Shown here: positions 26,015 through 35,416 of the stretch, one piece after another | Layout: each line of letters starts with the position of its first letter | How positions within the stretch are numbered: the first letter of the stretch is position 1 | The notes under the pieces: model-generated | What the model was told of the DNA's origin: nothing | Database searches by the model: none | What the model saw: the letters and a program-made list of their open reading frames with translations, nothing else | Source of the DNA: CAYJPA01 sp964371945 | GTDB lineage: Bacteria > Chloroflexota > Chloroflexia > Thermomicrobiales > UBA6265 | Assembly (NCBI GenBank): GCA_964371945.1 | Contig: CAYJPA010000015.1 | Coordinates: 1 to 64,000 of the forward strand | DNA: 64,000 bases | Reading direction: 5' to 3' | Made by a program: the position numbers and the translations under genes

Positions 26015-28066
26015 ATGGCCAACAAACCCGGTAGCCGTTCGCTTGACTCGCGCACATTTCAGCCCAAGCTGAGGATGTTCTATAACGGTAATACAGACGT
26101 AAACAAAGTCCGCTCCGACTGCAATTCCTCGGTCGCCCTGGCACAGTCAGCCGCGGACGAGCCTTCCGCTGGAGTTCGATTCGATGAGACGATCGGCGTG
26201 CAGTATGAGGTGGGCAAACGAGCGGACTGGGAGAAGAAACTGACCGACGAGATCATGGTCAGTGTCTTTGTCGAGCTGAACGAAGCTGTTCCAGACGACT
26301 TCGTTTTGCCTTCGATTGCCGAGGGTAGGCGAACCCGTCGCCGAGGTGGAATCGAAGTCGCCGAGATCCCGCTCGCGGAACTGGAAAAGTATGTCCAACC
26401 CAAGCGGATAACGCACGTGAGTCTCGGGGAACCGCTGGCGGCGCCAAGCCCGCCGCGGGATCCCCAACAGCAGGGCGTTCCGGCGAAGAGCCGGTGGGAT
26501 TTCCCCGACAAAGCGAGGCACAAAGACGGGGCATCCGTCTTGATCGGTCTGATCGATGTGCACGGGTTTGACTTCAGTCATCCGGACTTTTCCGATGGCA
26601 AAGGCGGCACGCGCTTTGTCGCCATTTGGGACCAAGGCGGGGATGTTCGCGATTCCCCAAAGGGCTTTGGCTATGGTTCGGAATTCCGCCAGGAGCACCT
26701 GAATCAAGCGATCAAAGATGGGAAGGCAAACAGATTCCCAGCATGGGAACTTGAACCTCAATCCCAGATGGTTGAGGGATCGCATGGCACTCACGTCGCC
26801 AGTATTGCGGCTGGAAATCGCGGAGTGTGCAAGAAATCAGAGATCGCGGCAGTGCTCATCTCTCTGCCGGGTGAAGATGAAGAGCGCAGACGGAGCTTCT
26901 ATGACTCGACTCGGATCGCCCACGCGATTGACTATCTGATCGACCTTGCCGACGAACTGGACTTGCCGGTTTCGATCAACATCAGCCTCGGCACAAATGG
27001 TCACGCCCACGATGCGAGCAGCACCATTTCGCGGTGGATCGACAACGCGCTGGCAATACCCGGGCGCTGCGTGACCGTGGCCGCGGGCAATGCTGGTCAA
27101 GAAGCAGCCACGTCAGCCGACGATATCGGGTACGTGATGGGCCGGATTCACACCAGCGGGCGGATTGCCTCGCGTGGGTTGAATAGCGTAGTCGACTGGG
27201 TTGTCGTGGGTGATGGCATTTCCGATCTCTCCGAAAACGAGCTCGAGATTTGGTACAGCCCGCAGGACCGATTCGAAGTAGAGGTCCGGCCACCGGGCGG
27301 CAATTGGATTGGCCCAATAAAGCCGGGCGAGTACGTCGAAAACAGGCAGCTCCCCGCGCCACGCAAGAGCTTCGTGAGCATCTACAACGAGCTCTACCAT
27401 CCAATCAACGGCTGTAATTACATCTCGATCTATCTCTCGCCATTCTTGAATCCGGCGGGGATTGTTGGAATCCCGCCTGGAACCTGGCAGGTGAGGCTCA
27501 CCGGCCAAGAGGTGCGCGACGGGAACTACCACGGTTGGATCGAGCGTGACGACCCCCGCCGGATCGGCCGCTTAGGGGCGACGCAAGCCTGGAGCTTTCC
27601 TTCATTTCTGGCGGAAGGCTCGTTCGTCGACAACTCTACCGTCAGCTCACTGGCGTGCGGACACCGGGTCATCTCGGTCGCGAACTTTGACGACGGCCGT
27701 GCCAAGATCAACATCACAAGTAGCCAGGGGCCAACCCGAGACGGCAGGTTCAAGCCAGACGTTGGGGCGCCGGGGACCGATGTTGTTGCCGCGAAGGGAT
27801 TCACCAGCAATATCAACCAGTGGCTAGCCATGACCGGCACGAGCATGTCGTCGCCTTTTGTCGCCGGTGTCGCCGGGCTCATGCTGGCGGTGAACAAGAA
27901 TCTCAGTGCTGCCCAAATCGTCGGGATTATCCAGAGCACGTCGAAGCCACTTCCGGGGAACGACTACGTGTGGCGCAACGATGCCGGGTTTGGAGTGATC
28001 GATCCCAAGGCCTGCCTTCGAGAAGCCAAGCTTGTTGGTGAACGAAAGGATAGGACAACGATATGA
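26015..28066 (+). CDS. S8 family peptidase (subtilase), first gene of a three-gene cassette
   Basis: A 683-residue subtilase without a signal peptide, so probably cytoplasmic. The triad is present: D in IGLIDVHG (about residue 181, DVHG rather than DTG), H in GSHGTHVAS (about 257), and S in GTSMSSP (about 610), with oxyanion N in VAAGNAG. A long N-terminal region (about 1-160) and a beta-rich insert (about 390-530) do not match a family I recognise. The ATG at 26015 lies ten bases after GGGAGG; earlier starts are too close to it. Its stop overlaps the start of the next gene by 4 bases, so the two are translationally coupled. Confidence 0.85.
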   Translation: MANKPGSRSLDSRTFQPKLRMFYNGNTDVNKVRSDCNSSVALAQSAADEPSAGVRFDETIGVQYEVGKRADWEKKLTDEIMVSVFVELNEAVPDDFVLPSIAEGRRTRRRGGIEVAEIPLAELEKYVQPKRITHVSLGEPLAAPSPPRDPQQQGVPAKSRWDFPDKARHKDGASVLIGLIDVHGFDFSHPDFSDGKGGTRFVAIWDQGGDVRDSPKGFGYGSEFRQEHLNQAIKDGKANRFPAWELEPQSQMVEGSHGTHVASIAAGNRGVCKKSEIAAVLISLPGEDEERRRSFYDSTRIAHAIDYLIDLADELDLPVSINISLGTNGHAHDASSTISRWIDNALAIPGRCVTVAAGNAGQEAATSADDIGYVMGRIHTSGRIASRGLNSVVDWVVVGDGISDLSENELEIWYSPQDRFEVEVRPPGGNWIGPIKPGEYVENRQLPAPRKSFVSIYNELYHPINGCNYISIYLSPFLNPAGIVGIPPGTWQVRLTGQEVRDGNYHGWIERDDPRRIGRLGATQAWSFPSFLAEGSFVDNSTVSSLACGHRVISVANFDDGRAKINITSSQGPTRDGRFKPDVGAPGTDVVAAKGFTSNINQWLAMTGTSMSSPFVAGVAGLMLAVNKNLSAAQIVGIIQSTSKPLPGNDYVWRNDAGFGVIDPKACLREAKLVGERKDRTTI

Positions 28067-29424
28067 AGCTCACCATCTTTCCTTCCGACAAAGGAGATTG
28101 CTTGCTTCTGACGAGTAACGATGGGAAACGAGTCCTCGTTGACGGCGGGATGACATCGTCGTATCGGCGCTTCGTTTCCCCGGAGCTGAGTGCCTTGCAC
28201 AAAGCGGGCGGGAAGATCGATGTCGTCTATGTCTCGCACATCGATGCCGACCACATCAGCGGAATCCTCGAACTGGCGAACGAGCTCAATTTGTGGAAAG
28301 TGTTCGATATCCATGCTTCGAAGGGCGTTGACGGCAACGGCAATCCGACTGATGGGTTTCGGCGGCCAAAAGTTCCTCGTCCGCCTGATGTGGAAACGAT
28401 TTGGTACAACTCGTTTGCCAGCATCCTTCCGGAAGCCAACGGATCAATTCAATCTGCACTGATCGAAGCAGCGACGGCGTTAGCGGCATCTGAAAACGAC
28501 GAGATTCGAGCAGACGCGCTCGAGCTTCGGAATCTCGTGACGAGCATTCCCCAGGGCATCGAGCTCTCGAACCGGCTCGGCTCGCGGCAACTCAAGTGGA
28601 AGCTCAACCCGGACTACAAGGGTGGCTTGATGCAGATCGAGTCCAATAAGAAGTCGACGCTCAGGCGCCTGAATGTTGGAGCGATGAGCTTCTTTCCGAT
28701 TGGTCCGTTTAAAGAAGACCTGGACAATCTGAGAGAGCTTTGGAACGAGTGGATCGAGACCCACAAAGCCAGGGTAAAGGAGATCAAGGATCGTAGGCGT
28801 GCGGATGAGCGCGAGCTTGGCTCGAGTGAGTTCGACCTCCTGAGGTTGGAGTTGTTGGCCCTGTCAGATCAACTTGGCGATCGCCGAAACGTGACTCCCC
28901 CGAATCTAGCGTCGCTCATGTTCCACGTGGAAGAAGGGGGGAGAACATTGCTCCTCACGGGCGATGGTCATTGGAAAGAGATCATTGCGGGTCTAGAGGC
29001 ATGGGGCAAGTTGGACGGTAACGGACAACTGCACGTGGATGTGCTGAAAGTTCAACACCATGGCTCCGAGCACAACCTTGATGCTGATTTTTGCCGTCGA
29101 ATTACCGCGGATCATTACATTTTTTGCGCCGACGGGAGTCACAAGAACCCTGATCTCCGGATTTTGAAAACCATCGTCGACTCTCGAACCGGATCCGCGG
29201 ATCAACGGAGTCCAAACCCGCTCGCTGACGGCAAGTTCACGTTTTGGTTCAATAGCTCCTCGACTTTTGAAGACAACACCAATCTCAACAATGTTGAGCA
29301 CATGAAGCTGGTGGAAGCTGACATGGGCCGGTATGTTAGCGGTAGCAAGGGTCGACTATCGGCAGTCTTCATCACCGATCCGAAATGGATCGACAAGAGG
29401 AAACTGGAAATTGCGATTGGGTAG
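28063..29424 (+). CDS. MBL-fold metallohydrolase (ComEC/Rec2-like), second gene of the cassette
   Basis: A 453-residue metallo-beta-lactamase-fold protein. The metal motif HxDxDH is at residues 59-64 (SHIDADHISG); later ligands appear in LLLTGDGHW and VQHHGSEHN. The order matches stand-alone relatives of the ComEC nuclease domain. No signal peptide is seen. A charged helical insert (about 225-275) separates the two halves of the site. Substrate unknown: nucleic acid, cyclic nucleotide or phosphodiester are all possible. It overlaps the subtilase gene by ATGA. Confidence 0.82.
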   Translation: MKLTIFPSDKGDCLLLTSNDGKRVLVDGGMTSSYRRFVSPELSALHKAGGKIDVVYVSHIDADHISGILELANELNLWKVFDIHASKGVDGNGNPTDGFRRPKVPRPPDVETIWYNSFASILPEANGSIQSALIEAATALAASENDEIRADALELRNLVTSIPQGIELSNRLGSRQLKWKLNPDYKGGLMQIESNKKSTLRRLNVGAMSFFPIGPFKEDLDNLRELWNEWIETHKARVKEIKDRRRADERELGSSEFDLLRLELLALSDQLGDRRNVTPPNLASLMFHVEEGGRTLLLTGDGHWKEIIAGLEAWGKLDGNGQLHVDVLKVQHHGSEHNLDADFCRRITADHYIFCADGSHKNPDLRILKTIVDSRTGSADQRSPNPLADGKFTFWFNSSSTFEDNTNLNNVEHMKLVEADMGRYVSGSKGRLSAVFITDPKWIDKRKLEIAIG

Positions 29425-29521
29425 GCTTCGGCCGTGGACCCATTTGCCTGAAGACCAATTGGTCGTTTGGCTCCGGTCTGGTTTTGTGCGGCGAGAATCG
29501 ATTCAACGAGGGATGTGAACC

Positions 29522-30697
29522 ATGTCCGAACGAAGATCGTTATCACCGGTCACGTACATCTCAACGGACGCGACAGAGCCAGGCCCGCGGGAAGGGATCG
29601 GACTGTGCCTTTCCGGCGGTGGTTTTCGAGCAATGCTCTTTCACCTCGGGGCATTCCGGCGCTTGAATGAAACAGGAGTCCTGCGCCGGTTAACTCGCGT
29701 CTCCAGCGTTTCCGGCGGGTCGATCACCAGCGCGATGGTGGGATTGGCCTGGAGCAAGCTCGATTTCGACGAAGCTGGCGTTGGACGCCGGTTCGAGGCA
29801 GAGGTGACTAAACGTATCCGCGCTCTAGCGGACCGGACAATCGATCTCCCTGCCGGGTTGCTTGGCGCAGTACTGCCAGGACCGGCGAGCGACCGGTTGA
29901 TCAATGCCTACAGAGAGCACCTGTTCGGCCATCACACGCTCCAGGATCTACCTGACGACAGCGCTGGTCCGAGGTTCGTGATCAATGCGACGAATTTTCA
30001 GTCGCTCGCCATTTGGCGATTCTCGAAACCGTTCGAGGCCGACTATCGCGTCGGCATGATCAAGAACTCAACGACGGAACTTGCGCTAGCGGTCGCGGCC
30101 TCGTCGGGGTTCCCGCCGTTCTTCTCCCCGGTTGTGCACGATCTCGACCCTGGACAATTCGCGCCAAACAGTGGCGAAGATCTCCAGCGTGAACCATTCA
30201 CCAAACGAGCCCTTTTGGCCGACGGCGGCATCTATGACAACCTGGGCCTAGAGACTGTTTGGAAGAAGTACAAGACGGTACTGGTAAGCGACGCGGGCGG
30301 ACGGGCTGGCCCGGAGGAAGATCCGCCAACCGATTGGATTCGGATGTTGCGGCGCGTTTATGTCATTACAGACCAGCAAGTTCGCAACCTACGCTCTCGC
30401 CAGGTTGTTGGCTCCTATCAGCTTCCACCGGACGATGCGGATCACCGATTGGGAACTTACTGGGGGATCCGGACCAACATTACTCACTATCCTCTGGAGG
30501 GACATCTTCCTTGCCCGCACGATCAAACAATGGCATTGGCGCGGGTGAAGACGCGGCTGGCCAAGGTCGATCGCGTGCAGCAAGAGCGATTGATCAACTG
30601 GGGTTACGCTGTTTGCGATGCCGCGATCCGGTCCTACGTTGATCAATCGTTGCCCGCACCCGCGGGGTTCCCATACCCTGACGCGGGCGTGGGCTGA
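29522..30697 (+). CDS. Patatin-like phospholipase, third gene of the cassette
   Basis: A 391-residue patatin-family lipid acyl hydrolase. Oxyanion loop SGGGFR is at residues 31-36, the nucleophile S64 lies in VSGGS, and the catalytic Asp D234 lies in ADGGIYDN. No signal peptide. Patatins of this kind act as membrane-degrading effectors in some immune systems (for example CapV in CBASS), but there is no nucleotide cyclase here. GAGGG lies nine bases before the ATG. It is 97 bases after the MBL gene on the same strand. Its stop codon sits in a small palindrome (GGGCT-GA-AGCCC). Confidence 0.85.
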   Translation: MSERRSLSPVTYISTDATEPGPREGIGLCLSGGGFRAMLFHLGAFRRLNETGVLRRLTRVSSVSGGSITSAMVGLAWSKLDFDEAGVGRRFEAEVTKRIRALADRTIDLPAGLLGAVLPGPASDRLINAYREHLFGHHTLQDLPDDSAGPRFVINATNFQSLAIWRFSKPFEADYRVGMIKNSTTELALAVAASSGFPPFFSPVVHDLDPGQFAPNSGEDLQREPFTKRALLADGGIYDNLGLETVWKKYKTVLVSDAGGRAGPEEDPPTDWIRMLRRVYVITDQQVRNLRSRQVVGSYQLPPDDADHRLGTYWGIRTNITHYPLEGHLPCPHDQTMALARVKTRLAKVDRVQQERLINWGYAVCDAAIRSYVDQSLPAPAGFPYPDAGVG

Positions 30698-30734
30698 AGC
30701 CCGGACTCGCACCGCTTCGCAGATAAGTCGAGAA

Positions 30735-31064
30735 TCAATCGATCTTCAGCGACTGGATTAGCTGCCGGTCATTGAATCCGAAGCGATAGGTGAGGTTTGC
30801 GGGGCTACCGGGGAAGTTGCCTGAGACTCGCGCGACCACGATCGTGTGCTCACCCTCGGGTTCCGACTCGATCGGCTCGGCCGTGACCTGATACTTTGCG
30901 CTCGTCGCTTGCTTCCAGGCGCGAATAGCATCGATTCCCGCAATGTCTTCGCCTTCGTCGTGAACGACCGCATCATCGGCGAAGCAGGCAACGGGCCCAT
31001 CGATCTCGTGGGCATTCTGGGCCGCGAAGTAGGTTGCCAACGTTTCATTCAGGTGGGGTGTCAT
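30735..31064 (-). CDS. SnoaL-like (NTF2-fold) protein
   Basis: A 109-residue protein with an NTF2/SnoaL fold (TLATYFAAQNAHEIDGPVACFADDAVVHDEGEDIAGIDAIRAW). Members are small cone-shaped enzymes or binding proteins of varied function. AAAGGAG precedes the ATG by five bases. It is divergent from an HxlR-type regulator with only 55 bases between, so it is a likely target of it. Confidence 0.8.
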   Translation of the reverse strand: MTPHLNETLATYFAAQNAHEIDGPVACFADDAVVHDEGEDIAGIDAIRAWKQATSAKYQVTAEPIESEPEGEHTIVVARVSGNFPGSPANLTYRFGFNDRQLIQSLKID

Positions 31065-31084
31065 TGGTTCTCCTTTTAGTCGGA

Positions 31085-31113
31085 TTGCATAGCTGTCATC
31101 GTGATGCTAACAT
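31085..31113 (+). promoter_or_regulatory. Predicted promoter of the HxlR gene (leaderless)
   Basis: TTGCAT (31085-31090) and TAACAT (31108-31113) are 17 bases apart. The ATG follows the -10 box by six bases and no SD is present, so transcription would start at or next to the start codon, giving a leaderless mRNA. The same 55 bases hold the 5' region of the divergent SnoaL-like gene. Confidence 0.4.
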
Positions 31114-31119
31114 GCGTAA

Positions 31120-31494
31120 ATGGCAAGTACTGACAGAAAAGTATGGTACTCACCTACAGGTAACCTCCGAGATGTAACACCCGATATGGCCGCGACCGGT
31201 GTCGAGGTCGCACTAAAGATGCTCGAAGGGCGATGGAAGATGAGCATCATTTTTCAGTTCTTCGCCAAGGGCGTGCTGCGCTTTTCCGAGCTCGAACGGG
31301 CGATCCCGGACGTTTCGCAGAAGATGCTGATTCAGCAGTTGCGGATGCTCGAACAGGATGGAATCGTCACGCGCACGGTTTATCCGCAGGTGCCGCCGAA
31401 GGTCGAATATGGGCTGACGGAGTGGGGTCAAGCGTTGTGCCCGGCGCTGGACGCGTTGCTTGAGTGGGCGGCGATACGAAAACAATGGGAATAA
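31120..31494 (+). CDS. HxlR-family transcriptional regulator
   Basis: A 124-residue winged-helix protein of the HxlR (DUF24) family. The core MLEGRWKMSIIFQF...GVLRFSELERAIPDVSQKMLIQQLRMLEQDGIV...YPQVPPKVEYGLTEWG matches the family. These regulators often respond to aldehydes, quinones or oxidants and control the divergent gene, here the SnoaL-like protein. No Cys is present in the usual sensing position near the N-terminus, so redox sensing through that residue is unlikely. Confidence 0.87.
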   Translation: MASTDRKVWYSPTGNLRDVTPDMAATGVEVALKMLEGRWKMSIIFQFFAKGVLRFSELERAIPDVSQKMLIQQLRMLEQDGIVTRTVYPQVPPKVEYGLTEWGQALCPALDALLEWAAIRKQWE

Positions 31495-31593
31495 GCACTC
31501 ATGCGACTCCATGTTAGCATCGCGCCTCTTCGCAAAGAGTTGCCCCAAATTCGCACCTGGGAGCGTGATGCATTGGAATCACTGCGATAACGT

Positions 31594-31608
31594 ACTACAG
31601 ATTGTAGT
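31594..31608. promoter_or_regulatory. Inverted repeat before brnT, candidate BrnA operator
   Basis: ACTACA-GAT-TGTAGT is a perfect 6+3+6 inverted repeat ending five bases before the brnT start codon. BrnA-BrnT complexes are known to repress their own promoter, and the site is well placed for that. Confidence 0.5.
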
Positions 31609-31613
31609 GACTT

Positions 31614-31892
31614 ATGAGAAAATCATTCGAGTGGGATGAGTCAAAGCGACTGTCCAATATCGAGAAACACGGGACTGACTTCAACCGAGCACGCCTCGTA
31701 TTTGATGGCCGCGCGATCATCAACGTCCAGAGCAACCATTTTGCTGAGGATCGAATACTGACCACCGGCATGCTGGAAAACCGATTCATAACTGTCGTTT
31801 GGACGGATCGCAACGGCACAATCCGCATAGTCTCGGCGAGGAGGGCACGAAATGGTGAACAAAACCGATACCGTGCGGTACACGGAGGATGA
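31614..31892 (+). CDS. brnT: BrnT family toxin
   Basis: A 92-residue toxin of the BrnT type, a RelE-like fold ribonuclease that blocks translation. Recognised by FEWDESKRLSNIEKHGTDF near the N-terminus and the conserved C-terminal IRIVSARRAR. The ATG lacks a strong SD. It overlaps the antitoxin gene by 41 bases, the usual toxin-first order of this family. Confidence 0.86.
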   Translation: MRKSFEWDESKRLSNIEKHGTDFNRARLVFDGRAIINVQSNHFAEDRILTTGMLENRFITVVWTDRNGTIRIVSARRARNGEQNRYRAVHGG

Positions 31893-32163
31893 ACTAGATG
31901 ACAAACTGCGTCGGGGTGAGGATCGAACAGATTGGGCCCGGGTTGACTCGTTGACGGAGGCTGAATTGGAAGCATCGATCGACTTACAGGAAGAAGGTGA
32001 AGTCGATTGGGCATCCGCCACGATTGAAATCCCCCGGCCTAAGCAACTCCTTACGATGCGTTACGACCCGGGAGTCATCGAATGGTTCAAGGCCCAAGGT
32101 CCTGGTTACCAGTCACGAATCAATGCGGTTTTGAAGCAATACATACAGGCACACTCTAAGTAA
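31852..32163 (+). CDS. brnA: BrnA family antitoxin
   Basis: A 103-residue antitoxin. The N-terminal acidic half likely wraps the toxin; the C-terminal part, KQLLTMRYDPGVIEWFKAQG followed by YQSRINAVLKQY, is the ribbon-helix-helix DNA-binding domain typical of BrnA. AGGAGG lies upstream of its ATG inside the brnT end. Together with the upstream inverted repeat it forms a complete, apparently intact TA locus. Confidence 0.86.
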   Translation: MVNKTDTVRYTEDELDDKLRRGEDRTDWARVDSLTEAELEASIDLQEEGEVDWASATIEIPRPKQLLTMRYDPGVIEWFKAQGPGYQSRINAVLKQYIQAHSK

Positions 32164-32190
32164 GATTCCGGTGCAGTTTGGTTATCCAGG

Positions 32191-34322
32191 TCACAATTGA
32201 GCCGGACTAAGGTGGATAACTTCTGAAGCGCGGATCATGCCGTTGGGGTCAACGACCTGCGGAGAGTCAGGTGCAGGCAAAGTCAGGACGATACCGTTTG
32301 CCATGAGGTCGGTGCCAGTGGCTTTGTAGGTCGCAGGGTTGTCTTCGAAGCTAATGCGATAGTTTGTCTCCGGGCGCAATCCATGCAACGGGATTGATTT
32401 GCTGTCGAGCTCTCCGCCGAGCCGGAAGGCAAAAACGATCACGGTGTCCGAGTCCATATCGTACGTGCCGATTGCGTCCCAGCCGTCCCAGCCGCGGCCG
32501 GTTTGTTCGAGCGGTTTCGGTTCGAGCAGATGCAGAACCTTTCCGTTGAGGATTTGTCCACGAATGCGTTTGAAGAGGGCGATCCCGCGTGCCAGAGCGT
32601 TCCAATCTTCGCTACCCTCGACGACGGTTTTGATTGCGGTCATCAAGATCATTGGGCCGCCAAACACATGGGAGCGGTAGTCCCAGTCGGTCAGGCCTCG
32701 CCGATGAATTTGTATTCGGCGGTCATGTCGCAGACATAGTTGACCAGGAACCGCGGTGGGAGCACACACGAGCTTGGCCAGGTGTGGACGCGCTCATCGA
32801 GCGAGCTCAACGCATCGACTCCGATCGAAGTGGTGTGCTGCTGAGCCATTTTGAAGGCGGGAAATCCGATGCCGGTATCGCAGTGCTCGATCATGACTTT
32901 GGGCCGACGGGCATGGAAGCGGGCGAGCACGTCGTCGAAGCCTTCGGCGATGGTCTGATAATCGTTCGTGGCGTGCAGCTCTTGCGTTACTGGGTTGACG
33001 GGTCCCCAGAGGTAGTGAACAGTCAGAAAGTGGTCGATCTTTGTTTCGTCGGCGACGCGCACAAGGGTTTCGACCAGCCAGTCGCGGGTTGCGGCGTTGC
33101 CGAGGGTGAGGCCGTAGACGTTACCTTCACGGTGGTATGCCCACTGTCCTGGTCCGTTGCCCCAATCTGGATGCTAGATAGGCGCTGCAGAGCGACGAGA
33201 TGTTGCCGTAGCTGAGGTGGATACCGAAGCGGATACCCGAGGCGTGGGCGATATCGGCGATCGGGGCGAGCCCATTCGGAAAACGATCTTTGAGCGGATA
33301 CCAGTCCGGATCTTCCCAACCGAAGTCGACGACGAATTGCTCGACGCCGAGTCTCCGGCAGAGATCGAGGCAAAAGTACATGGAAGGTTCGTCGATATCC
33401 GCGATATAGCCCCAGCTATTGAAGGTCACGTGCGGGAAGAGCTCGTCGTCAGCTTTCCAGGACAAGATGTCGTCCACAAAGCGGTGGCAGCGAAATGAGA
33501 GCTCGTCGAGGTCGCTTTCGGCAAGCACGACGAACCCCGCCGGTCCGGTTAGGGTCTGACCAGGTCTGATCTGATACTCCGGGAAGAGCGCGCAATCGAG
33601 CACGAGCCAGCCGTTGCCGATGAGATCGCCGTACCCGCAGACCGCTTCGGCGTTGCTCTCCCAGCCGATGACGATCCCTGGACCGTTGTTAGGGGAGGTA
33701 AGCGCCAGCCAGGTTGCTTCCTTCCGATAACCGGAGGTGATGTCTGCAACTTGACCGGTTTTGAGCTCTTCGGACGACCAGGAGAACCAGTTCGGCCATT
33801 CCGGGCGTTGCCGGTGTCGTGGCGCTCGAGACCGTGATATGCGGTCAGATTCCCCCAAAACGCGTCGAAGACCCAATGAAAAACCGGCAGTTTCGACAGG
33901 ACGGCCGTGTCGGTGCCCTCGTTGGTAATCTCGACCCATTGGCGAATTGCGGGGTGTCCAGGGAATGCTTCGATTTGCCACTTGTAGCTGAGTGAGCCGT
34001 GGAGCGGCCGCGTTTGCCAGATTGCACGTGTTCGGCCGTCGGGATCAATTTCGACGCGCGGCGGTTCCAGGTCCCGATGGGCGGGACCACGCAACCGCGT
34101 CGAGTAATCGAAGCTTTCTCCGTTTTCTGCAGGCAAATAGAGCTGGCAAGGGAAGTCCTGTTGGATCCATTCGACGCCACTTGGCGTGTGTGCCAGCCGG
34201 GTTGCAACAATCCGCCCGTTCTCGTCCCATTGCCATTCCGCTGTGACATCTGGATGTCTCAGCATAAGCCGCCGAGAGGCCGACTCGATGACGAAACTCG
34301 AAGAGATTGGGAGTTGGTCCAT
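32191..34322 (-). pseudogene. GH36-like alpha-galactosidase gene with three frameshifts
   Basis: Four pieces in different frames make up one glycosidase of about 710 codons. The first carries the N-terminal beta-sandwich (RLMLRHPDVTAEWQWDENGR). After a frame break near 33808 the second carries the barrel start (FNSWGYIADIDEPSMYFCLDLC...QFVVDFGWEDPDWYP). After a break near 33180 the third carries PDWGNGPGQWAYH...KIDHFLTVHYLWG and IEHCDTG. After a break near 32695 the fourth carries DWDYRSHVFGGP and the C-terminal domain. Each break fits a single-base indel. The start ATG at 34322 has GAAGGA six bases upstream. Decay or sequencing errors cannot be told apart here. Confidence 0.75.
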
Positions 34323-34397
34323 GAGCAATCCTTCAGGCCGCAAACTCTGATGGTCCCATTCGAGAGGCTACCTTGGCGATAGGTGACGTCTCCAACC

Positions 34398-35120
34398 TTA
34401 ATCGCGTCGCGTGGTAGGAGATGTAGCATAGAGGTGCCGGATGACTTCTTCGATGCCTGGATCTTCGATGCTCATGTCCCGGATCGAACCGTAAGCACCC
34501 ATTAATGTCAGGATTTCGGGCGCGGTGTGCGCGGTTCGATCGAACGAGACTTTTACTCTCGGACCCTCCTGGTCAACGATCGCGATGGTCGGTTCAGCTG
34601 GCGCACGACGGAGATCCGGAGTTTCGTCATAGTCGATGACGATCTGGCGATCCGAGGAGAAGTCGGTTCGCGGCTGACTCAGAGCGCCATCGTGGATGAT
34701 CCGGCCATGGTCGATTACGATGATTCGTTTGCACAATCGCTCGATGCCGGCGAGATCGTGTGTTGTCAGCAGGATCGTGACGTTTTTCTCCTTGTTGATC
34801 TCGGTCAGGAAATCGCGTATGCGTGATTTTGCGACCATATCGAGACCGATCGTAGGTTCATCCAGGTAGAGGATCGGCGGTTCGTGCAACAGGGCGGCGG
34901 CGAGATCGCCCCGCATCCGTTGACCGAGCGAGAGTTGTCGAACCGGTGTCTCGATGAGGGAGGCGAGATCGAGCAATTCGGCCGCCATCGCGTAATTGCG
35001 CTTGAAGCGATCGCCGGGTACTCGGTACATGAACTGCAATAGTTCGAGCGATTCCGAAAGGGGCAAATCCCACCAGAGCTGCGTACGCTGGCCGAAGACC
35101 ACACCTTGAATGTCGCGAAG
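34398..35120 (-). pseudogene. ABC transporter ATP-binding protein, 5'-truncated
   Basis: The C-terminal two-thirds of an ABC-2-type exporter ATPase: Q-loop region GVVFGQRTQLWWDLP, signature LSLGQRMR, Walker B ILYLDEPTIGLD and H-loop TTHD are present. The first 80-90 residues with Walker A are missing. At about 35103-35122 the homology stops and the DNA becomes the 5' part of a PQQ-propeller gene in another frame, so a deletion seems to have fused two genes. It cannot bind ATP normally. No permease partner is nearby. Confidence 0.75.
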
Positions 35121-35416
35121 CGCCAGCGCTCCAACCCGGTTTTCGGGTCGACGGCATGCAGGCCAACTTCGCCATCGACATAGATCGTTCCGTCGATAGA
35201 GGTGATGTTGGAGATATACCCGCCGCCATGCGTGCTGAACCGCCACTTCTCAACCGGATCACCGGCAGGGCCGGGACCCGGCATTTCGCCCGTCCGAATG
35301 GCGTTTCCGCGGAACATGGGGACGTCTGCCGTGTCCCCACGGACGATTCCGGCCGAGGAGACAATCAACAGCAGGCATGCAATCAGGATTCCGCCAAATC
35401 GAGACCGTCCAGACAC
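35103..35416 (-). pseudogene. PQQ-like beta-propeller protein, 3'-truncated remnant
   Basis: Encodes a signal peptide (SRFGGILIACLLLIVSSAG) and about one propeller blade (GYISNITSIDGTIYVDGEVG, LHAVDPKTGLERWRFAT) before running into ABC-transporter sequence. The GTG at 35416 follows GGAGGT by five bases. It resembles the two intact PQQ-repeat genes to its right and is the remnant of a third copy. Confidence 0.65.

Noticed and set aside
29522..30697. CBASS effector assignment for the patatin
   Set aside because: No CD-NTase, HORMA or E1/E2-type gene is nearby; the link is only analogy.
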